Positions 33,339-42,359 of a DNA stretch of 64,000 nucleotides are shown piece by piece (the first letter of the stretch is position 1; every line of letters begins with the position of its first letter). The position numbers and the translations under genes were made by a program. Location of the stretch: positions 1-64,000 of the forward strand of contig DASRQX010000198.1 in assembly GCA_035696165.1 (NCBI GenBank), written 5' to 3'. The notes under the pieces were generated by a model. That model was not told the origin of the DNA, ran no database searches, and worked only from the letters and a program-made list of their open reading frames with translations. The stretch comes from Palsa-883 sp035696165. Its GTDB lineage: Bacteria; Pseudomonadota; Alphaproteobacteria; Acetobacterales; Acetobacteraceae.

Positions 33339-35467
33339 TAGATCCTCGCTGACGTGGCGACAGGAGGCGTCTCCGCCGACGGCACCCGCACGCAGGGCAA
33401 CAACAGACGCATCGTGGTGCCGGCATCCGGACGGCTCAATACCAGAAGATCGCCACCGGCGGCACGCAGCAATTCGCGCGCCTGGTACGCCCCCATGCCA
33501 TGCCCATCCGTCTTAGTGGTGGCAAACGGACGGAACAGCCTGTCACGGATGAAGTCCGCGCTCATCCCTGGGCCCTCATCAATGATGTCGATCAGCACAC
33601 TCGTCGCTTCATGGCGCACCACAACGCGCGCGACCCCGCCTGCCCCGTTGACTGGCCCGTTGCCCGCCGTGCTGGCTGTCCCGTTGCCTGGCCCGTTGGC
33701 CATCCCGCTGGTTGCTTCTACCGCGTTGGTTAGAAGATGGGTCACTACCGTATCAAATACGTCAGGGTCGATCGCGACACCGGCGTCCCCACCATCAGCC
33801 TCGAGCGTCACCGCCGCGCCGCCGGTACGGCGGAACGCCTCAACCACGTCGCCAATCCGCTCGACCGGCTCGATCAGGGCATGGGCTCGCTCCTGCGCGC
33901 CGGCCTGCAAGCGCGTCAGCAGCCGGGTAATGCGCGCCACGGAGGCGCGCACGGTGGTCAGCATGTCACGCTGGAACTCGGGGTTGTCAGCATGTCTTTC
34001 AGCGTTGGCGAGCAGCATGCTGAGCTGGCCGGAGACGTTCTTGATGTCGTGGATGACGAAGGCAAAGCGCTGGCTGTACTCGCGCAGCTCGCGCGTCTGC
34101 TGCAGCACCTGGACGGCACGCTGCTCGGCGACCCGGCCCGCCACCTCGCGGCTGATGACGCCCAGCAGTTCGAACACCTCGCGATCCAGCTTGAACGGCG
34201 CGCGCGACTGCGTCAGCACGACAAAGCCCAGCAGATTGCCGAGATGATTGAGGGGAACGGCAAGCCAGACGCGCGGGAATTCGGCGAACCACGGGCGCGC
34301 GACCTCTATCGCGTCGAGCCTGACGATCCAATCGCCGTCGCGAAACGCTGCGATCAGCGGATGGCCGGGCGGGATCGCTGCGGTGCCGGCGGGCAGGTTC
34401 CAGGACCCGGCCCAACGGAACTCCACCTCCTCGGGGTCGCGCACGTAGAGCGCCCCGGCCGGGCTGTCGACGACCTCGGCCAGCGCCCGCGCGGCGCGGG
34501 TGTGCAGACCGACATAGGCCTCGGGCGCCGACAGGGTTTCGATGCAGCGCATCCACTGGCGCCGGTAATCGTAGCGGAGGCTGAAGAAATGGTCGACCAG
34601 CAGGGCGCGCAGACGCGACCGGCCGGACCCCGAGGTGAGCAGCACGGCGACCGCCAACAGGCCACCAAAGACCAGCGTTACCTCGGCGACGAGCCCCCAT
34701 TCGGCGCCGGTCCGTCGGAACACCTCGCCTACCACCGCGAGGCCGAGCAGGAACACGCCGCTGATGACCAGCGTGGCGCTGTGAAACACCGCCTGGCGCG
34801 AGACATGGATGTTGACGTCCCAGCGGCGGTTGCGCGCCGCGGCCAGCCCAATGAGCGGGGCCGCAAGCGCGGTGATGCTGGCTCGGCCGATGAACAGCTC
34901 CGCCGATACGCGGCGGAACAGCGCCGCGTCGGCATAGAGCAGAAAGTCGTAAAGCGACAGACCGGCCAGCGCGACGCACAGCAGGTTGATATGCCAGCGT
35001 TCGTCTTCCGAGGCATTCCGGTAGAGATTCTCGATCAACAGGATGGTGCCGACGGCGAAGGCGAGCTGGGCGGCGACCTGCAGCGAGAAGACCGCGGCTG
35101 TGGTGGGCTGCAACAGCAGGTCGAGCAGGGGCATCCCGCCGACGATCAGCAGGGCGATGAGGCCCATGGTGACGAATGCCGGCGTGAGCGCCAGTTTACC
35201 GCCGAGGCCGCGCCGATAGAGGTGCAGGATGAAGCCGTACCAGGCGGCCGCACGCAGCAGTTCAAGTGAACGCGGCACGAGGCTGAGTGGCGTCTGCCAC
35301 CACACCACGACCGAGAGCGCCCATGCCGCTGTGAGCAGCGCGGCGCCGGCCAAATAGAGGCCGGTGCGACTCTGCTGACGCCGGACGAGGATCAGCGCGG
35401 CGAGCGCGGTGTACAAACAGGCGCAGATGCCGTGGAGCACGGCTGTCGCCGAGATTTCCAGGATCAT
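33338..35467 (-). CDS. prsK: PrsK, sensor histidine kinase of the PEP-CTERM system
   Basis: A 709-residue kinase with about eight N-terminal membrane helices (ISATAVLHGICACLYTALAA, LALTPAFVTMGLIALLIVGG and so on), a GAF-like region (about residues 300-460), the HisKA-like motif FVIHDIKNVSGQLSMLLANA with the phospho-His, and a HATPase_c domain (VTHLLTNAVEATSG, IIDEGPGMSADFIRDRLFRP, GHGMGAYQARELL). The HDIKN box and architecture match the PEP-CTERM kinase family. It pairs with PrsR, encoded just downstream. ATG 35467 is the start of the first helix; an upstream open extension is not conserved. Confidence 0.92.
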   Translation of the reverse strand: MILEISATAVLHGICACLYTALAALILVRRQQSRTGLYLAGAALLTAAWALSVVVWWQTPLSLVPRSLELLRAAAWYGFILHLYRRGLGGKLALTPAFVTMGLIALLIVGGMPLLDLLLQPTTAAVFSLQVAAQLAFAVGTILLIENLYRNASEDERWHINLLCVALAGLSLYDFLLYADAALFRRVSAELFIGRASITALAAPLIGLAAARNRRWDVNIHVSRQAVFHSATLVISGVFLLGLAVVGEVFRRTGAEWGLVAEVTLVFGGLLAVAVLLTSGSGRSRLRALLVDHFFSLRYDYRRQWMRCIETLSAPEAYVGLHTRAARALAEVVDSPAGALYVRDPEEVEFRWAGSWNLPAGTAAIPPGHPLIAAFRDGDWIVRLDAIEVARPWFAEFPRVWLAVPLNHLGNLLGFVVLTQSRAPFKLDREVFELLGVISREVAGRVAEQRAVQVLQQTRELREYSQRFAFVIHDIKNVSGQLSMLLANAERHADNPEFQRDMLTTVRASVARITRLLTRLQAGAQERAHALIEPVERIGDVVEAFRRTGGAAVTLEADGGDAGVAIDPDVFDTVVTHLLTNAVEATSGMANGPGNGTASTAGNGPVNGAGGVARVVVRHEATSVLIDIIDEGPGMSADFIRDRLFRPFATTKTDGHGMGAYQARELLRAAGGDLLVLSRPDAGTTMRLLLPCVRVPSAETPPVATSARI

Positions 35468-35991
35468 GCCTGCTTCACCGCGGTCTGCCTTCCTCCGAAG
35501 CCGGTCCCAGTGCGTCGCCTTGTCAAGTACGTCGCTCGATGAATCGGACTGCAAGTTGCCACGAACCGCTCACCCGGGTGTGGACCCCAGGCGGCCGCGA
35601 CCCAGAAATCGCGCGGGGCGCCGCGACGCCGCGCCCGACGAACAACTTGGCGTGCGCACGCCTTGCATCCCGGCACCGCCGCGATTCACTGATTTGCGTC
35701 AACTTGTCTATAGATTTATATTGTATCGCAGCTCCTATGAGCAATGGGCACGCCATGTTTGACCGGTGCGCGGACGGGTCACCCGTCCGCCGACGATACT
35801 GATCGGGTAACCTATGCACGGCGCGGCGGCAACGGACCAATCTCTGGTTTGATCGCGACACGTAGCAAGCAGGTATACCACCTATGATTGTTTTCTGCGA
35901 ACTGACTCTCTGATTGCGCGATTGTCGAGGTTTGGTGATAGTGGTAACAGCCAGCGTGATGGGTTCGGGCCATACTCGGCATCTGGTTGTC
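35468..35991. other. Gene-free divergent spacer upstream of prsK and the export operon
   Basis: These 524 bases hold no gene I can support. An AT-rich patch at 35700-35735 (TATAGATTTATATTG) could carry a promoter for one or both operons. I searched for the sigma-54 pattern (GG-N10-GC with TGGC..TTGC) on the plus strand and found no convincing match. The tRNA gene begins directly after it. Confidence 0.4.
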
Positions 35992-36065
35992 AGGCGCGTA
36001 GCTCAGTGGCAGAGCGCTGCCAACACATGGCAGAGGAGGGGGTTCGATTCCTTCCGCGCCTACCA
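35992..36065 (+). tRNA. tRNA-Val (anticodon CAC), atypical anticodon loop
   Basis: The 74-base segment folds as a tRNA with encoded CCA: acceptor AGGCGCG/CGCGCCT, D-arm GCTC..GAGC, anticodon stem CTGCC/GGCAG, T-arm GGGGG/CCTTC with loop TTCGATT, then A-CCA. The anticodon at 36024-36026 is CAC (Val). The loop is AACACAT, so position 33 is A instead of the nearly universal U. The gene could be a working but unusual tRNA or a decaying copy. It lies 52 bases before the export lipoprotein gene on the same strand. Confidence 0.75.
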
Positions 36066-36117
36066 TGGGGCCGCGAGCCATCATACTAAGCCTAATGGTG
36101 TAGGGGACGAAGCGGTC

Positions 36118-36783
36118 GTGACTCTGGGTTGGCGTCGCTGGGCGGTGTTGGCAATGCTCATTGGCCCGGTGCTGGTGGGTTGCGGCAACTCGCGGGAGAC
36201 CGAAACACCGCAGCAGTACGACGCTTGGCTGAAGACCCAGAGCACGGGTAAGCCCGAGGAACCACAAGGTGCCAGCGAATACGTCATCGGCGCCGGGGAT
36301 CAGCTCAGTGTCTTCGTCTGGAAAAACAACGATCTCAGTGAAGGCGGCGTCGGGGTGCGGCCTGACGGGCGGATCTCTGTACCGCTGATCGACGAAATCG
36401 AGGCCGCCGGCAAGACACCGCCCCAACTTGCACACGACATTGAAGAGCGGCTGAAGAAATACGTCCAGGATCCGCTCGTCACGGTGATTGTGCGCTCCTT
36501 CGTCGGTCCGGCCAATCGCCAGATCCGCGTCATTGGTGAAGCGACCGATCCCCAGGCGATTTCCTACCGTGAGGACATGACGGTGCTCGATGTCATGATC
36601 GCCACCAAGGGGTTGACGAAATATGCCGCCGGCAACCGGGCGATAATCGTCCGGCGTGGGCCCGATGGCAAGGAGCACAATATTCTCGTGCGACTGGACG
36701 ACCTGATCAAGAACGGCGACATCAGTCAAAACGTGGCAATGCAACCGGGCGATACGTTAATCATTCCGCAATCCTGGTTCTGA
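36118..36783 (+). CDS. Polysaccharide export lipoprotein (Wza-like), exosortase A locus
   Basis: A 221-residue outer-membrane export protein. The signal peptide ends in a lipobox (GPVLVGCGNSR), so the Cys is lipidated. The Poly_export domain is EYVIGAGDQLSVFVWKNNDL, VRPDGRISVPLIDEIEAAGK, followed by an SLBB-type domain (IRVIGEATDPQAISYREDMT, VLDVMIATKGL). It forms the outer-membrane channel for the polymer. The start is GTG 36118, because AGGGGA lies about ten bases upstream and the signal peptide begins there; no ATG fits. It heads the plus-strand operon, 14 bases before the chain-length gene. Confidence 0.9.
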   Translation: MTLGWRRWAVLAMLIGPVLVGCGNSRETETPQQYDAWLKTQSTGKPEEPQGASEYVIGAGDQLSVFVWKNNDLSEGGVGVRPDGRISVPLIDEIEAAGKTPPQLAHDIEERLKKYVQDPLVTVIVRSFVGPANRQIRVIGEATDPQAISYREDMTVLDVMIATKGLTKYAAGNRAIIVRRGPDGKEHNILVRLDDLIKNGDISQNVAMQPGDTLIIPQSWF

Positions 36784-36797
36784 TATCGGAGCCGAAG

Positions 36798-38333
36798 ATG
36801 GACCCGATCCGCCTCCTGATTCGCCAATACATCAACGCCGCCTGGCGTCGGCGCTGGACCGGGGTGGTCGTTGCTTGGCTGGTGTGCGCCCTCGGCTGGG
36901 CGTCAATCACCTTCATTCCGAACGAGTACGAATCCAGCGCGCGGCTCTACGTCGATGCCGACGCGGTGTTGACGCCGCTGCTCACTGGGCTGGCTGCTGA
37001 CTCGGCTCCACAAAGCCAACTTGAGCTCATACAACGCACCCTGCTCAGCCGGCCCAACCTCGAGAAGGTGATCTCAAAGACCGACCTCGATCTGACAGTG
37101 TCCAATCCGTCCGACCGCGAGCGGCTGATCAAGCGGCTGTCCAGCGACATCCGCGTCGTGCCGCAGACCCGTAACTTGTTCACCATCACTTATCGCGATA
37201 ATTCGGCCAAAATGGCACACGACGTGGTGCAGAGCCTGCTGACGATCTTTGTCGAGAGCGCCACCGGCGGAAACCGGACCGATATGGAGAACGCCAGGCG
37301 GTTCCTCGAGCACCAGATTTCGTCGTACGAGCAGCAGTTGCGTGCGGCCGAGAAGCGCCGAGCCGACTTCCGCCTGAAGTACATCGACCTGTTCCCGACG
37401 GACATCAACCCGAGCACCTTTGGCGTTGAGCAGGCGCGCGGCCAGATGAAGGCGCTGGAGGGCCAGTTGCAGGATGCAACCAGCAAGCGCGATGCGCTCA
37501 AGAAGGAGGTGGAGCAGACCCCGCCACTGCTGGTGGTAGAGAATATCAACGCCGCGGCGGCCGTCGCCAGCGGCCAAACGCGGCTGGCACAAGCCGAACA
37601 GCAGTTGCATGACATGCTGCTGCACGACACCGACCAGCATCCCGACGTCATCGCGCAGAAGCGATTGATCGCCTACCTCGCAGCCTCGCCGGAAAAGGGC
37701 AACCAGCCGGTCACGCCGGTGGCCAACCAAGGCGGTGTGAAGCGCTCGGTGCCCAACCCGATCTTCGACAGCCTGAAAGTCCGGCTGGTCGACGCCGACT
37801 CGCAGGTTCTGTCGTTGCGGCGCCAGCTCGATGAAGCGTCCGAGATCAGGAATCGACTGGAGAAATTCCAGCACGAGCAGCCGGGCCTGCTGGCCGAATT
37901 CCAGAACATGGACCGTGACTACGGCGTGCTGCGCAAGAACTATGAAGAGCTGCTGGGCCGCCTGCAGTCGGCCAATATCGCCCAGGCAGCCGACACCCAG
38001 GCGGACAAGGTCAAGCTGCAGATCGTTGACCCTCCGGAAGTTCCTCGTATCGCGGTGGCACCCAACCGTGTGCTGATGCTTAGCGCCGTGTTGGCGGGTG
38101 GCATGGGTGCGGGGGCGGTGATCGTATTGCTGCTCAGCCAAATGGATGCCTCCTTCAGCACCGTGGACGACCTGCGCAATCTCGGTCTGCCGGTCTTGGG
38201 TGGGATATCGATCATCCGGACCCGGTCGCTATTCCGCCGCCTGATGGTCTTCGTACGCTTCGCGACCGCGGTCGGCGTGCTGGTAATGGTCTACGGTGGT
38301 CTGGTGCTGCACGTCCTTCGCAGTTCGGCCTGA
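36798..38333 (+). CDS. Chain-length determinant protein (Wzz/PCP-2-like), exosortase A locus
   Basis: A 511-residue inner-membrane polysaccharide co-polymerase. It has an N-terminal helix (GVVVAWLVCALGWASITFIP), a Wzz domain start (NEYESSARLYVDADAVLTPL), a long periplasmic coiled coil (YEQQLRAAEKRRADFRLKYI, LDEASEIRNRLEKFQHEQPG), a second helix (VLMLSAVLAGGMGAGAVIVL), and an extra helix at the C-terminus (FATAVGVLVMVYGGLVLHVL). The tyrosine kinase domain is encoded separately just downstream, as in split Wzc systems. ATG 36798 with GGAGC upstream. Role: sets polymer length and links synthesis to export. Confidence 0.9.
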   Translation: MDPIRLLIRQYINAAWRRRWTGVVVAWLVCALGWASITFIPNEYESSARLYVDADAVLTPLLTGLAADSAPQSQLELIQRTLLSRPNLEKVISKTDLDLTVSNPSDRERLIKRLSSDIRVVPQTRNLFTITYRDNSAKMAHDVVQSLLTIFVESATGGNRTDMENARRFLEHQISSYEQQLRAAEKRRADFRLKYIDLFPTDINPSTFGVEQARGQMKALEGQLQDATSKRDALKKEVEQTPPLLVVENINAAAAVASGQTRLAQAEQQLHDMLLHDTDQHPDVIAQKRLIAYLAASPEKGNQPVTPVANQGGVKRSVPNPIFDSLKVRLVDADSQVLSLRRQLDEASEIRNRLEKFQHEQPGLLAEFQNMDRDYGVLRKNYEELLGRLQSANIAQAADTQADKVKLQIVDPPEVPRIAVAPNRVLMLSAVLAGGMGAGAVIVLLLSQMDASFSTVDDLRNLGLPVLGGISIIRTRSLFRRLMVFVRFATAVGVLVMVYGGLVLHVLRSSA

Positions 38334-38338
38334 CGCCG

Positions 38339-39520
38339 ATGTTCGGACGCAAGCGCGCGCATCTGGTCGAGCGGGCAGTCGAACGGCTGGCGCAGTCCGG
38401 CGAGTTGGACGACTCGGCGGCGCACCTGCTGGAGCACGACCAGCCCGCCGGAGCGGTTTACGCGCGCGCCCACCCCGCCTCGCCCGCCGACGTTCTCCCA
38501 GATGCTCAACCTTTAGCCGGCTCCGGCCAAAACGGCGCAGGCATGCACGGAGTTCGCATGCCCGGCGTTGGCGCGGACGACACTGGCGCGGACGACACTG
38601 GGAACATCACCGTTGACGAACGGGCAGCCGCGCCCGCGCGGAATGCCGCCGCTGCGCCACAGCCGTCGTCGGCGGATCGGGCACAGGGGGTGGTGGACTT
38701 ACCCAGCCACGCCTCAGATGGGGACACCAGGCTTGATCGGCCAGTGGAGGAACCTGGACCGCACACGCTGATCCCGCGCGAGGAGGGTGCCGGGCAGCCG
38801 TTCGTGGACATGACATCACTGTTCCGGGCCGGCATGATCGACTGGAATCGCGTGCGCAGCCGTGTGTCCGAGGAATTCCGCCTCGTGCAGCGCCAAATCG
38901 TGCGCACCGCCTTCACCGCCGCCGGGGCCGAGCCCGGGTTTTCCAACCTGCTCATGATCACCAGTTCGATCCCCGGCGAGGGCAAGAGCTTCACCTCGCT
39001 GAACCTGGCCGCGTGCATCGCCCGGCAACGCGACCACCACGTGCTGCTGATCGACATCGACTCGAAGCGCGACTCGTTCTGCATGGCGCTCGGGCTCGGT
39101 GATGCCCCCGGACTGCTCGACATTGCCGCCAATTCCGAACTCGATGCATCGCAAGTGATGGCGAAGACCGCCATCGAAAATCTGTCCGTGCTGCCAATCG
39201 GCATCGAGCGTGACCTGGGGCCGGAACTGTTTGCATCCAAGCAGATGACCAAGCTGATTCAGGCGATCGGACGACGCTATGCCGACCGGCTGATCGTGCT
39301 GGACGCGCCACCCACGTTGTCAACGTCGGACCCGGCGGCCCTTGCACCGATCGTCGGACAGGTTCTGTTCGTGGTCGAAGCCGAGCGGACCCAGCGCGAC
39401 GAAGTCGTATCGTCGCTTGAGCTGCTACAGGCCTGCCCGACGATAACGCTGCTGCTGAACAAGGTGCAGGTGCAGACCCGCTACACCTTCGGCGCCTACT
39501 CGACCTACTACACGTCCTGA
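38339..39520 (+). CDS. Tyrosine autokinase of the exosortase A polysaccharide locus
   Basis: A 393-residue BY-kinase that works with the chain-length protein. About 140 poorly conserved N-terminal residues include an in-frame 15-base tandem repeat (38570-38599, GADDT twice). The kinase domain has Walker A MITSSIPGEGKSFTSLNLA, Walker A' VLLIDIDSKRDSFCMALGL, Walker B DRLIVLDAPPTLSTSDPA, and a C-terminal Tyr cluster (RYTFGAYSTYYTS) for autophosphorylation. The usual A' motif LIDADPR/KxP is altered to LIDIDSKRD, still with the Asp pair. It starts 6 bases after the previous stop. Confidence 0.9.
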   Translation: MFGRKRAHLVERAVERLAQSGELDDSAAHLLEHDQPAGAVYARAHPASPADVLPDAQPLAGSGQNGAGMHGVRMPGVGADDTGADDTGNITVDERAAAPARNAAAAPQPSSADRAQGVVDLPSHASDGDTRLDRPVEEPGPHTLIPREEGAGQPFVDMTSLFRAGMIDWNRVRSRVSEEFRLVQRQIVRTAFTAAGAEPGFSNLLMITSSIPGEGKSFTSLNLAACIARQRDHHVLLIDIDSKRDSFCMALGLGDAPGLLDIAANSELDASQVMAKTAIENLSVLPIGIERDLGPELFASKQMTKLIQAIGRRYADRLIVLDAPPTLSTSDPAALAPIVGQVLFVVEAERTQRDEVVSSLELLQACPTITLLLNKVQVQTRYTFGAYSTYYTS

Positions 39521-39526
39521 CAGCGC

Positions 39527-41344
39527 ATGCGCGGCACGGCCGGATGTTCCAGGCCGACGGGGGCCGCACTGTTGCGACATCGTGCGGCACACATGTTTTT
39601 CGGCGATAGCGCGGCACGTACGTTTTTCGGTGATGGTGCGGCACGTGCGTGGTGCGGCGATAGTGCGGCACGCACTTCGCTCAGCCGGTACGCGGCATGG
39701 CTGGCGGCTGCGGTGTGCACGCCCTGTCTGATTGCGCCACGGGCCGCGGCCTTCCCGGCATCCGACGCTTCGAATCCGTCAGTTGTATCCCCAGCATCGG
39801 CGGCATCACCGGACGCCTCGGACGCCTCCGCCCTGGCGCATCAATTGCAACTGCTGGGCCCTTTCGGTAGCGCGGTCGGGCCCGGCTGGACATTCACCCC
39901 GTCGCTGACCCTGCAGGAGGCGTACAACGACAACGTCTTCCAGTCGGAGAACGATCGGCGCTGGGACCTGATCACCTACGTGACGCCCGGCATTGCGATT
40001 TATGGCGACACCCCGAATGTGCAACTCCGGCTGAACTACCAGCCGACTTTGATTTACTACGCCCGCACCCCGTCGCTGAACCAGATCGCGCAATACCTCG
40101 ATGCCATTGGCGACGTTACTTTGTGGCAAGACCATCTGTATCTCGACGTGCGCGCCACCGCTGGCGTGGGATCGGCCAACGGCTCGACCCCTGGCCTGGG
40201 CTTCGGGTCGGGCGGTACCAACCAGCCGACGAATGGCATAACCGGACTGACCAAGGAGAATTCCACGCAATACACCGCCTTCGCGGTCTCGCCCTACTTC
40301 CTGCAGCAGTTCGACACCTACGGAACCCTAAAGATCGGCTACACGCTCGGTTACTCCACGTCATCCAACAACGCGGGGTCGGTGCCGCTAGCGACGAATA
40401 CGACCGGCCCGTCCGCCAGCCAGATCAGCAACCAGGAGCTGGTGCAATTCACGTCCGGCACATTCCTGGAGCGGATGACCGATACGGTACTGATCAGCGG
40501 CAACCAGTTCCAGGGAACCGGAGCAGCATCGCAGTCCGGCCACAACGACACCGCCAGCAACCAGGTCAACTATGCGCTGAACCGTTGGATCGAGGTGTTC
40601 GGCAGCATCGGCTATGAAGATATCAACTATGGCGGGACCAACTCGGGCGGGACCAACTCGCTGGCGATCCACGACATCACGTGGCAGCTCGGGACGACGC
40701 TCACGCCGAGCCCGCACAGCACGTTGACCCTGAGCTACGGTCATCAGCAGGGCGTTGACAGCTTTAGCGCGAATGGGCTGTATCAACTAACCGGGCGGAC
40801 CAGCGTCTATGTCAATTACGGCCAGACGCTCGGCACCAACCTGCAGCAACTCCAAAGCCAACTCGCGCAAACCGACATCAACAGTTCCGGCGTTCAGGTC
40901 AACAGCCGGACGGGCGCGCCGATATTCAACGCCAACAGCCTGCTGGGCACGCAAAATCAGCTATATCGGTCGACAACGGGGACCGTCGGCACAACCACTC
41001 AGCTTGATCGCGACACGATCACGTTCAATCTTCAGTATGCCGACTACACCGCGGCGGGCGCCGGCGCGACCGGCGCTACCACCGGCTTCACCGGCACGGC
41101 GAATTGGCTGCATTCGCTGCGCGACGATTTGACGCTCAGTAGCAGCGGATCCTATGGCATTCGCTGGTTTCTCGACCCGGGCGGAACCAACAAGTTTTTC
41201 GCGCTGACCACCTCGCTGAACTATGTCCTTTCGGAAACGGTTACCGCCAGCCTGAGTGCCGAGTTCTACGATCTGAATTCGACACAGCCGGGCCAGACGT
41301 TGTACCAGGACATTATCATTCTCAGTCTCACCAAGCGGTTCTGA
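39527..41344 (+). CDS. Outer-membrane beta-barrel protein, exosortase A locus type
   Basis: A 605-residue protein with a delayed signal peptide (LSRYAAWLAAAVCTPCLIAP, RAAA) and a long region of alternating strands typical of outer-membrane barrels (FTPSLTLQEAYNDNVFQSEN, DLITYVTPGIAIYGDTPNVQ), ending LTKRF with the C-terminal Phe. It matches the uncharacterised PEP-CTERM-locus outer-membrane family with the TLQEAYNDNVF motif. The first about 50 residues are encoded by a 27-base tandem repeat (39582-39680) and look non-native; ATG 39594 could be the real start. Probable role: outer-membrane part of polymer export. Confidence 0.82.
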   Translation: MRGTAGCSRPTGAALLRHRAAHMFFGDSAARTFFGDGAARAWCGDSAARTSLSRYAAWLAAAVCTPCLIAPRAAAFPASDASNPSVVSPASAASPDASDASALAHQLQLLGPFGSAVGPGWTFTPSLTLQEAYNDNVFQSENDRRWDLITYVTPGIAIYGDTPNVQLRLNYQPTLIYYARTPSLNQIAQYLDAIGDVTLWQDHLYLDVRATAGVGSANGSTPGLGFGSGGTNQPTNGITGLTKENSTQYTAFAVSPYFLQQFDTYGTLKIGYTLGYSTSSNNAGSVPLATNTTGPSASQISNQELVQFTSGTFLERMTDTVLISGNQFQGTGAASQSGHNDTASNQVNYALNRWIEVFGSIGYEDINYGGTNSGGTNSLAIHDITWQLGTTLTPSPHSTLTLSYGHQQGVDSFSANGLYQLTGRTSVYVNYGQTLGTNLQQLQSQLAQTDINSSGVQVNSRTGAPIFNANSLLGTQNQLYRSTTGTVGTTTQLDRDTITFNLQYADYTAAGAGATGATTGFTGTANWLHSLRDDLTLSSSGSYGIRWFLDPGGTNKFFALTTSLNYVLSETVTASLSAEFYDLNSTQPGQTLYQDIIILSLTKRF

Positions 41345-41360
41345 CGCTGACAGGGAACGC

Positions 41361-42359
41361 GTGTACGAACGATTTTACAAACTCACCGGCATTCCGTTCC
41401 AGTTGACGCCGGATCGGCGATTCTTCTTCAGCTCGAGCGGGCACGCGCGCGCCATCGCGCACCTGGTCTATGGGTTGAGCCAGGAGGAGGGCTTCATCGT
41501 CATCACCGGCGAGGTGGGGGCCGGCAAGACCACGCTGGTGGAGCATCTGTGGTCGCAGCTCGACCGCAACACCTACGTGACGTCGCGCATCGTCACCACA
41601 CAGGTCTCGGGCGACGATCTGCTGCGGCTCATCCTGGCCAATTTCGGACTGGACACCGGCGGCTTGGACAAGGCGGCGCTGCTCGGGCGCTTCGAGAGCC
41701 TGGCGCGCGAGCAGCAGGCCTGGGGTCGGCGTTGCGTCCTGGTGGTTGACGAGGTGCAGAACCTGTCGCTCGCCGCTTTGGAAGAGCTGCGCATGCTGTC
41801 CAACATCACGATAGATGGTCGTGCCTCGGTGCAGACCATCCTGCTCGGCCAGCCGCAATTCCGCCAAACCCTCGCCCGCCCGGACACCGACCAGCTTCGC
41901 CAGCGCGTGCTCGCGTCATACCATCTCGGCCCGCTCACCGGCGTCGAGACGCGTGCCTATGTCGAGCACCGGCTGCGCACTGTGGACTGGCACGACGACC
42001 CGCATTGGGAAGATGCCGCGCTCGACGCTGTGCATCGTCAGACCGGCGGCATCCCGCGCCGCATCAATACGCTTTGCTCGCGTGTCCTGCTGCTCGGCAC
42101 GCTGGAGGAGACGCATGTCGTCACCGCCGAGATGGTCGACAGCACGGCGGCCGAACTGCGGGAGGACCTTGGCGGCCCCGGCCCCCCTGCGCCGGCCGGC
42201 ACAATGGCAGCCCCATCGGCGCCGGCATCAAGGACACCCAACGCTGCCGAATATCTGCTGCGCCGGATCCAGGGGGTCGAGACCGGCATGGCACGCCAGG
42301 AGCGCCTGTTCCGCCGGGTGATTGATCTGCTTGGCACCTATCTCGAGCCGCAGCGGTGA
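41361..42359 (+). CDS. ExeA-like AAA ATPase, exosortase A locus type
   Basis: A 332-residue AAA ATPase of the GspA/ExeA kind: MYERFYKLTGIPFQLTPDRR, FFFSSSGHARAIAHLVYGLS, Walker A ITGEVGAGKTTLVEHLWSQL, Walker B RRCVLVVDEVQNLSLAALEE, sensor region QTILLGQPQFRQTL and RQTGGIPRRINTLCSR. This is the family found beside XrtA. Role unknown; it may drive export or assembly. The start is GTG 41361 with CAGGGA upstream. The C-terminal 60 residues are Pro/Ala-rich and variable. Its end overlaps the deacetylase GTG. Confidence 0.9.
   Translation: MYERFYKLTGIPFQLTPDRRFFFSSSGHARAIAHLVYGLSQEEGFIVITGEVGAGKTTLVEHLWSQLDRNTYVTSRIVTTQVSGDDLLRLILANFGLDTGGLDKAALLGRFESLAREQQAWGRRCVLVVDEVQNLSLAALEELRMLSNITIDGRASVQTILLGQPQFRQTLARPDTDQLRQRVLASYHLGPLTGVETRAYVEHRLRTVDWHDDPHWEDAALDAVHRQTGGIPRRINTLCSRVLLLGTLEETHVVTAEMVDSTAAELREDLGGPGPPAPAGTMAAPSAPASRTPNAAEYLLRRIQGVETGMARQERLFRRVIDLLGTYLEPQR

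Noticed and set aside
35600..35800. Sigma-54 promoter for the export operon or prsK
   Set aside because: Candidate GG..GC pairs have the wrong spacing (14 instead of 10 bases), so I do not report one, although PrsR contains the sigma-54-contacting GAFTGA loop.
35812..36744. 310-codon minus-strand frame
   Set aside because: It is antisense to the tRNA and the export lipoprotein gene. The lipobox and Poly_export motifs on the plus strand are decisive.
38569..38600. Possible CRISPR-like repeats in the locus
   Set aside because: The repeats here and at 39582 and 58204 are short, directly adjacent, lack spacers and lie inside coding frames. No cas gene is present.
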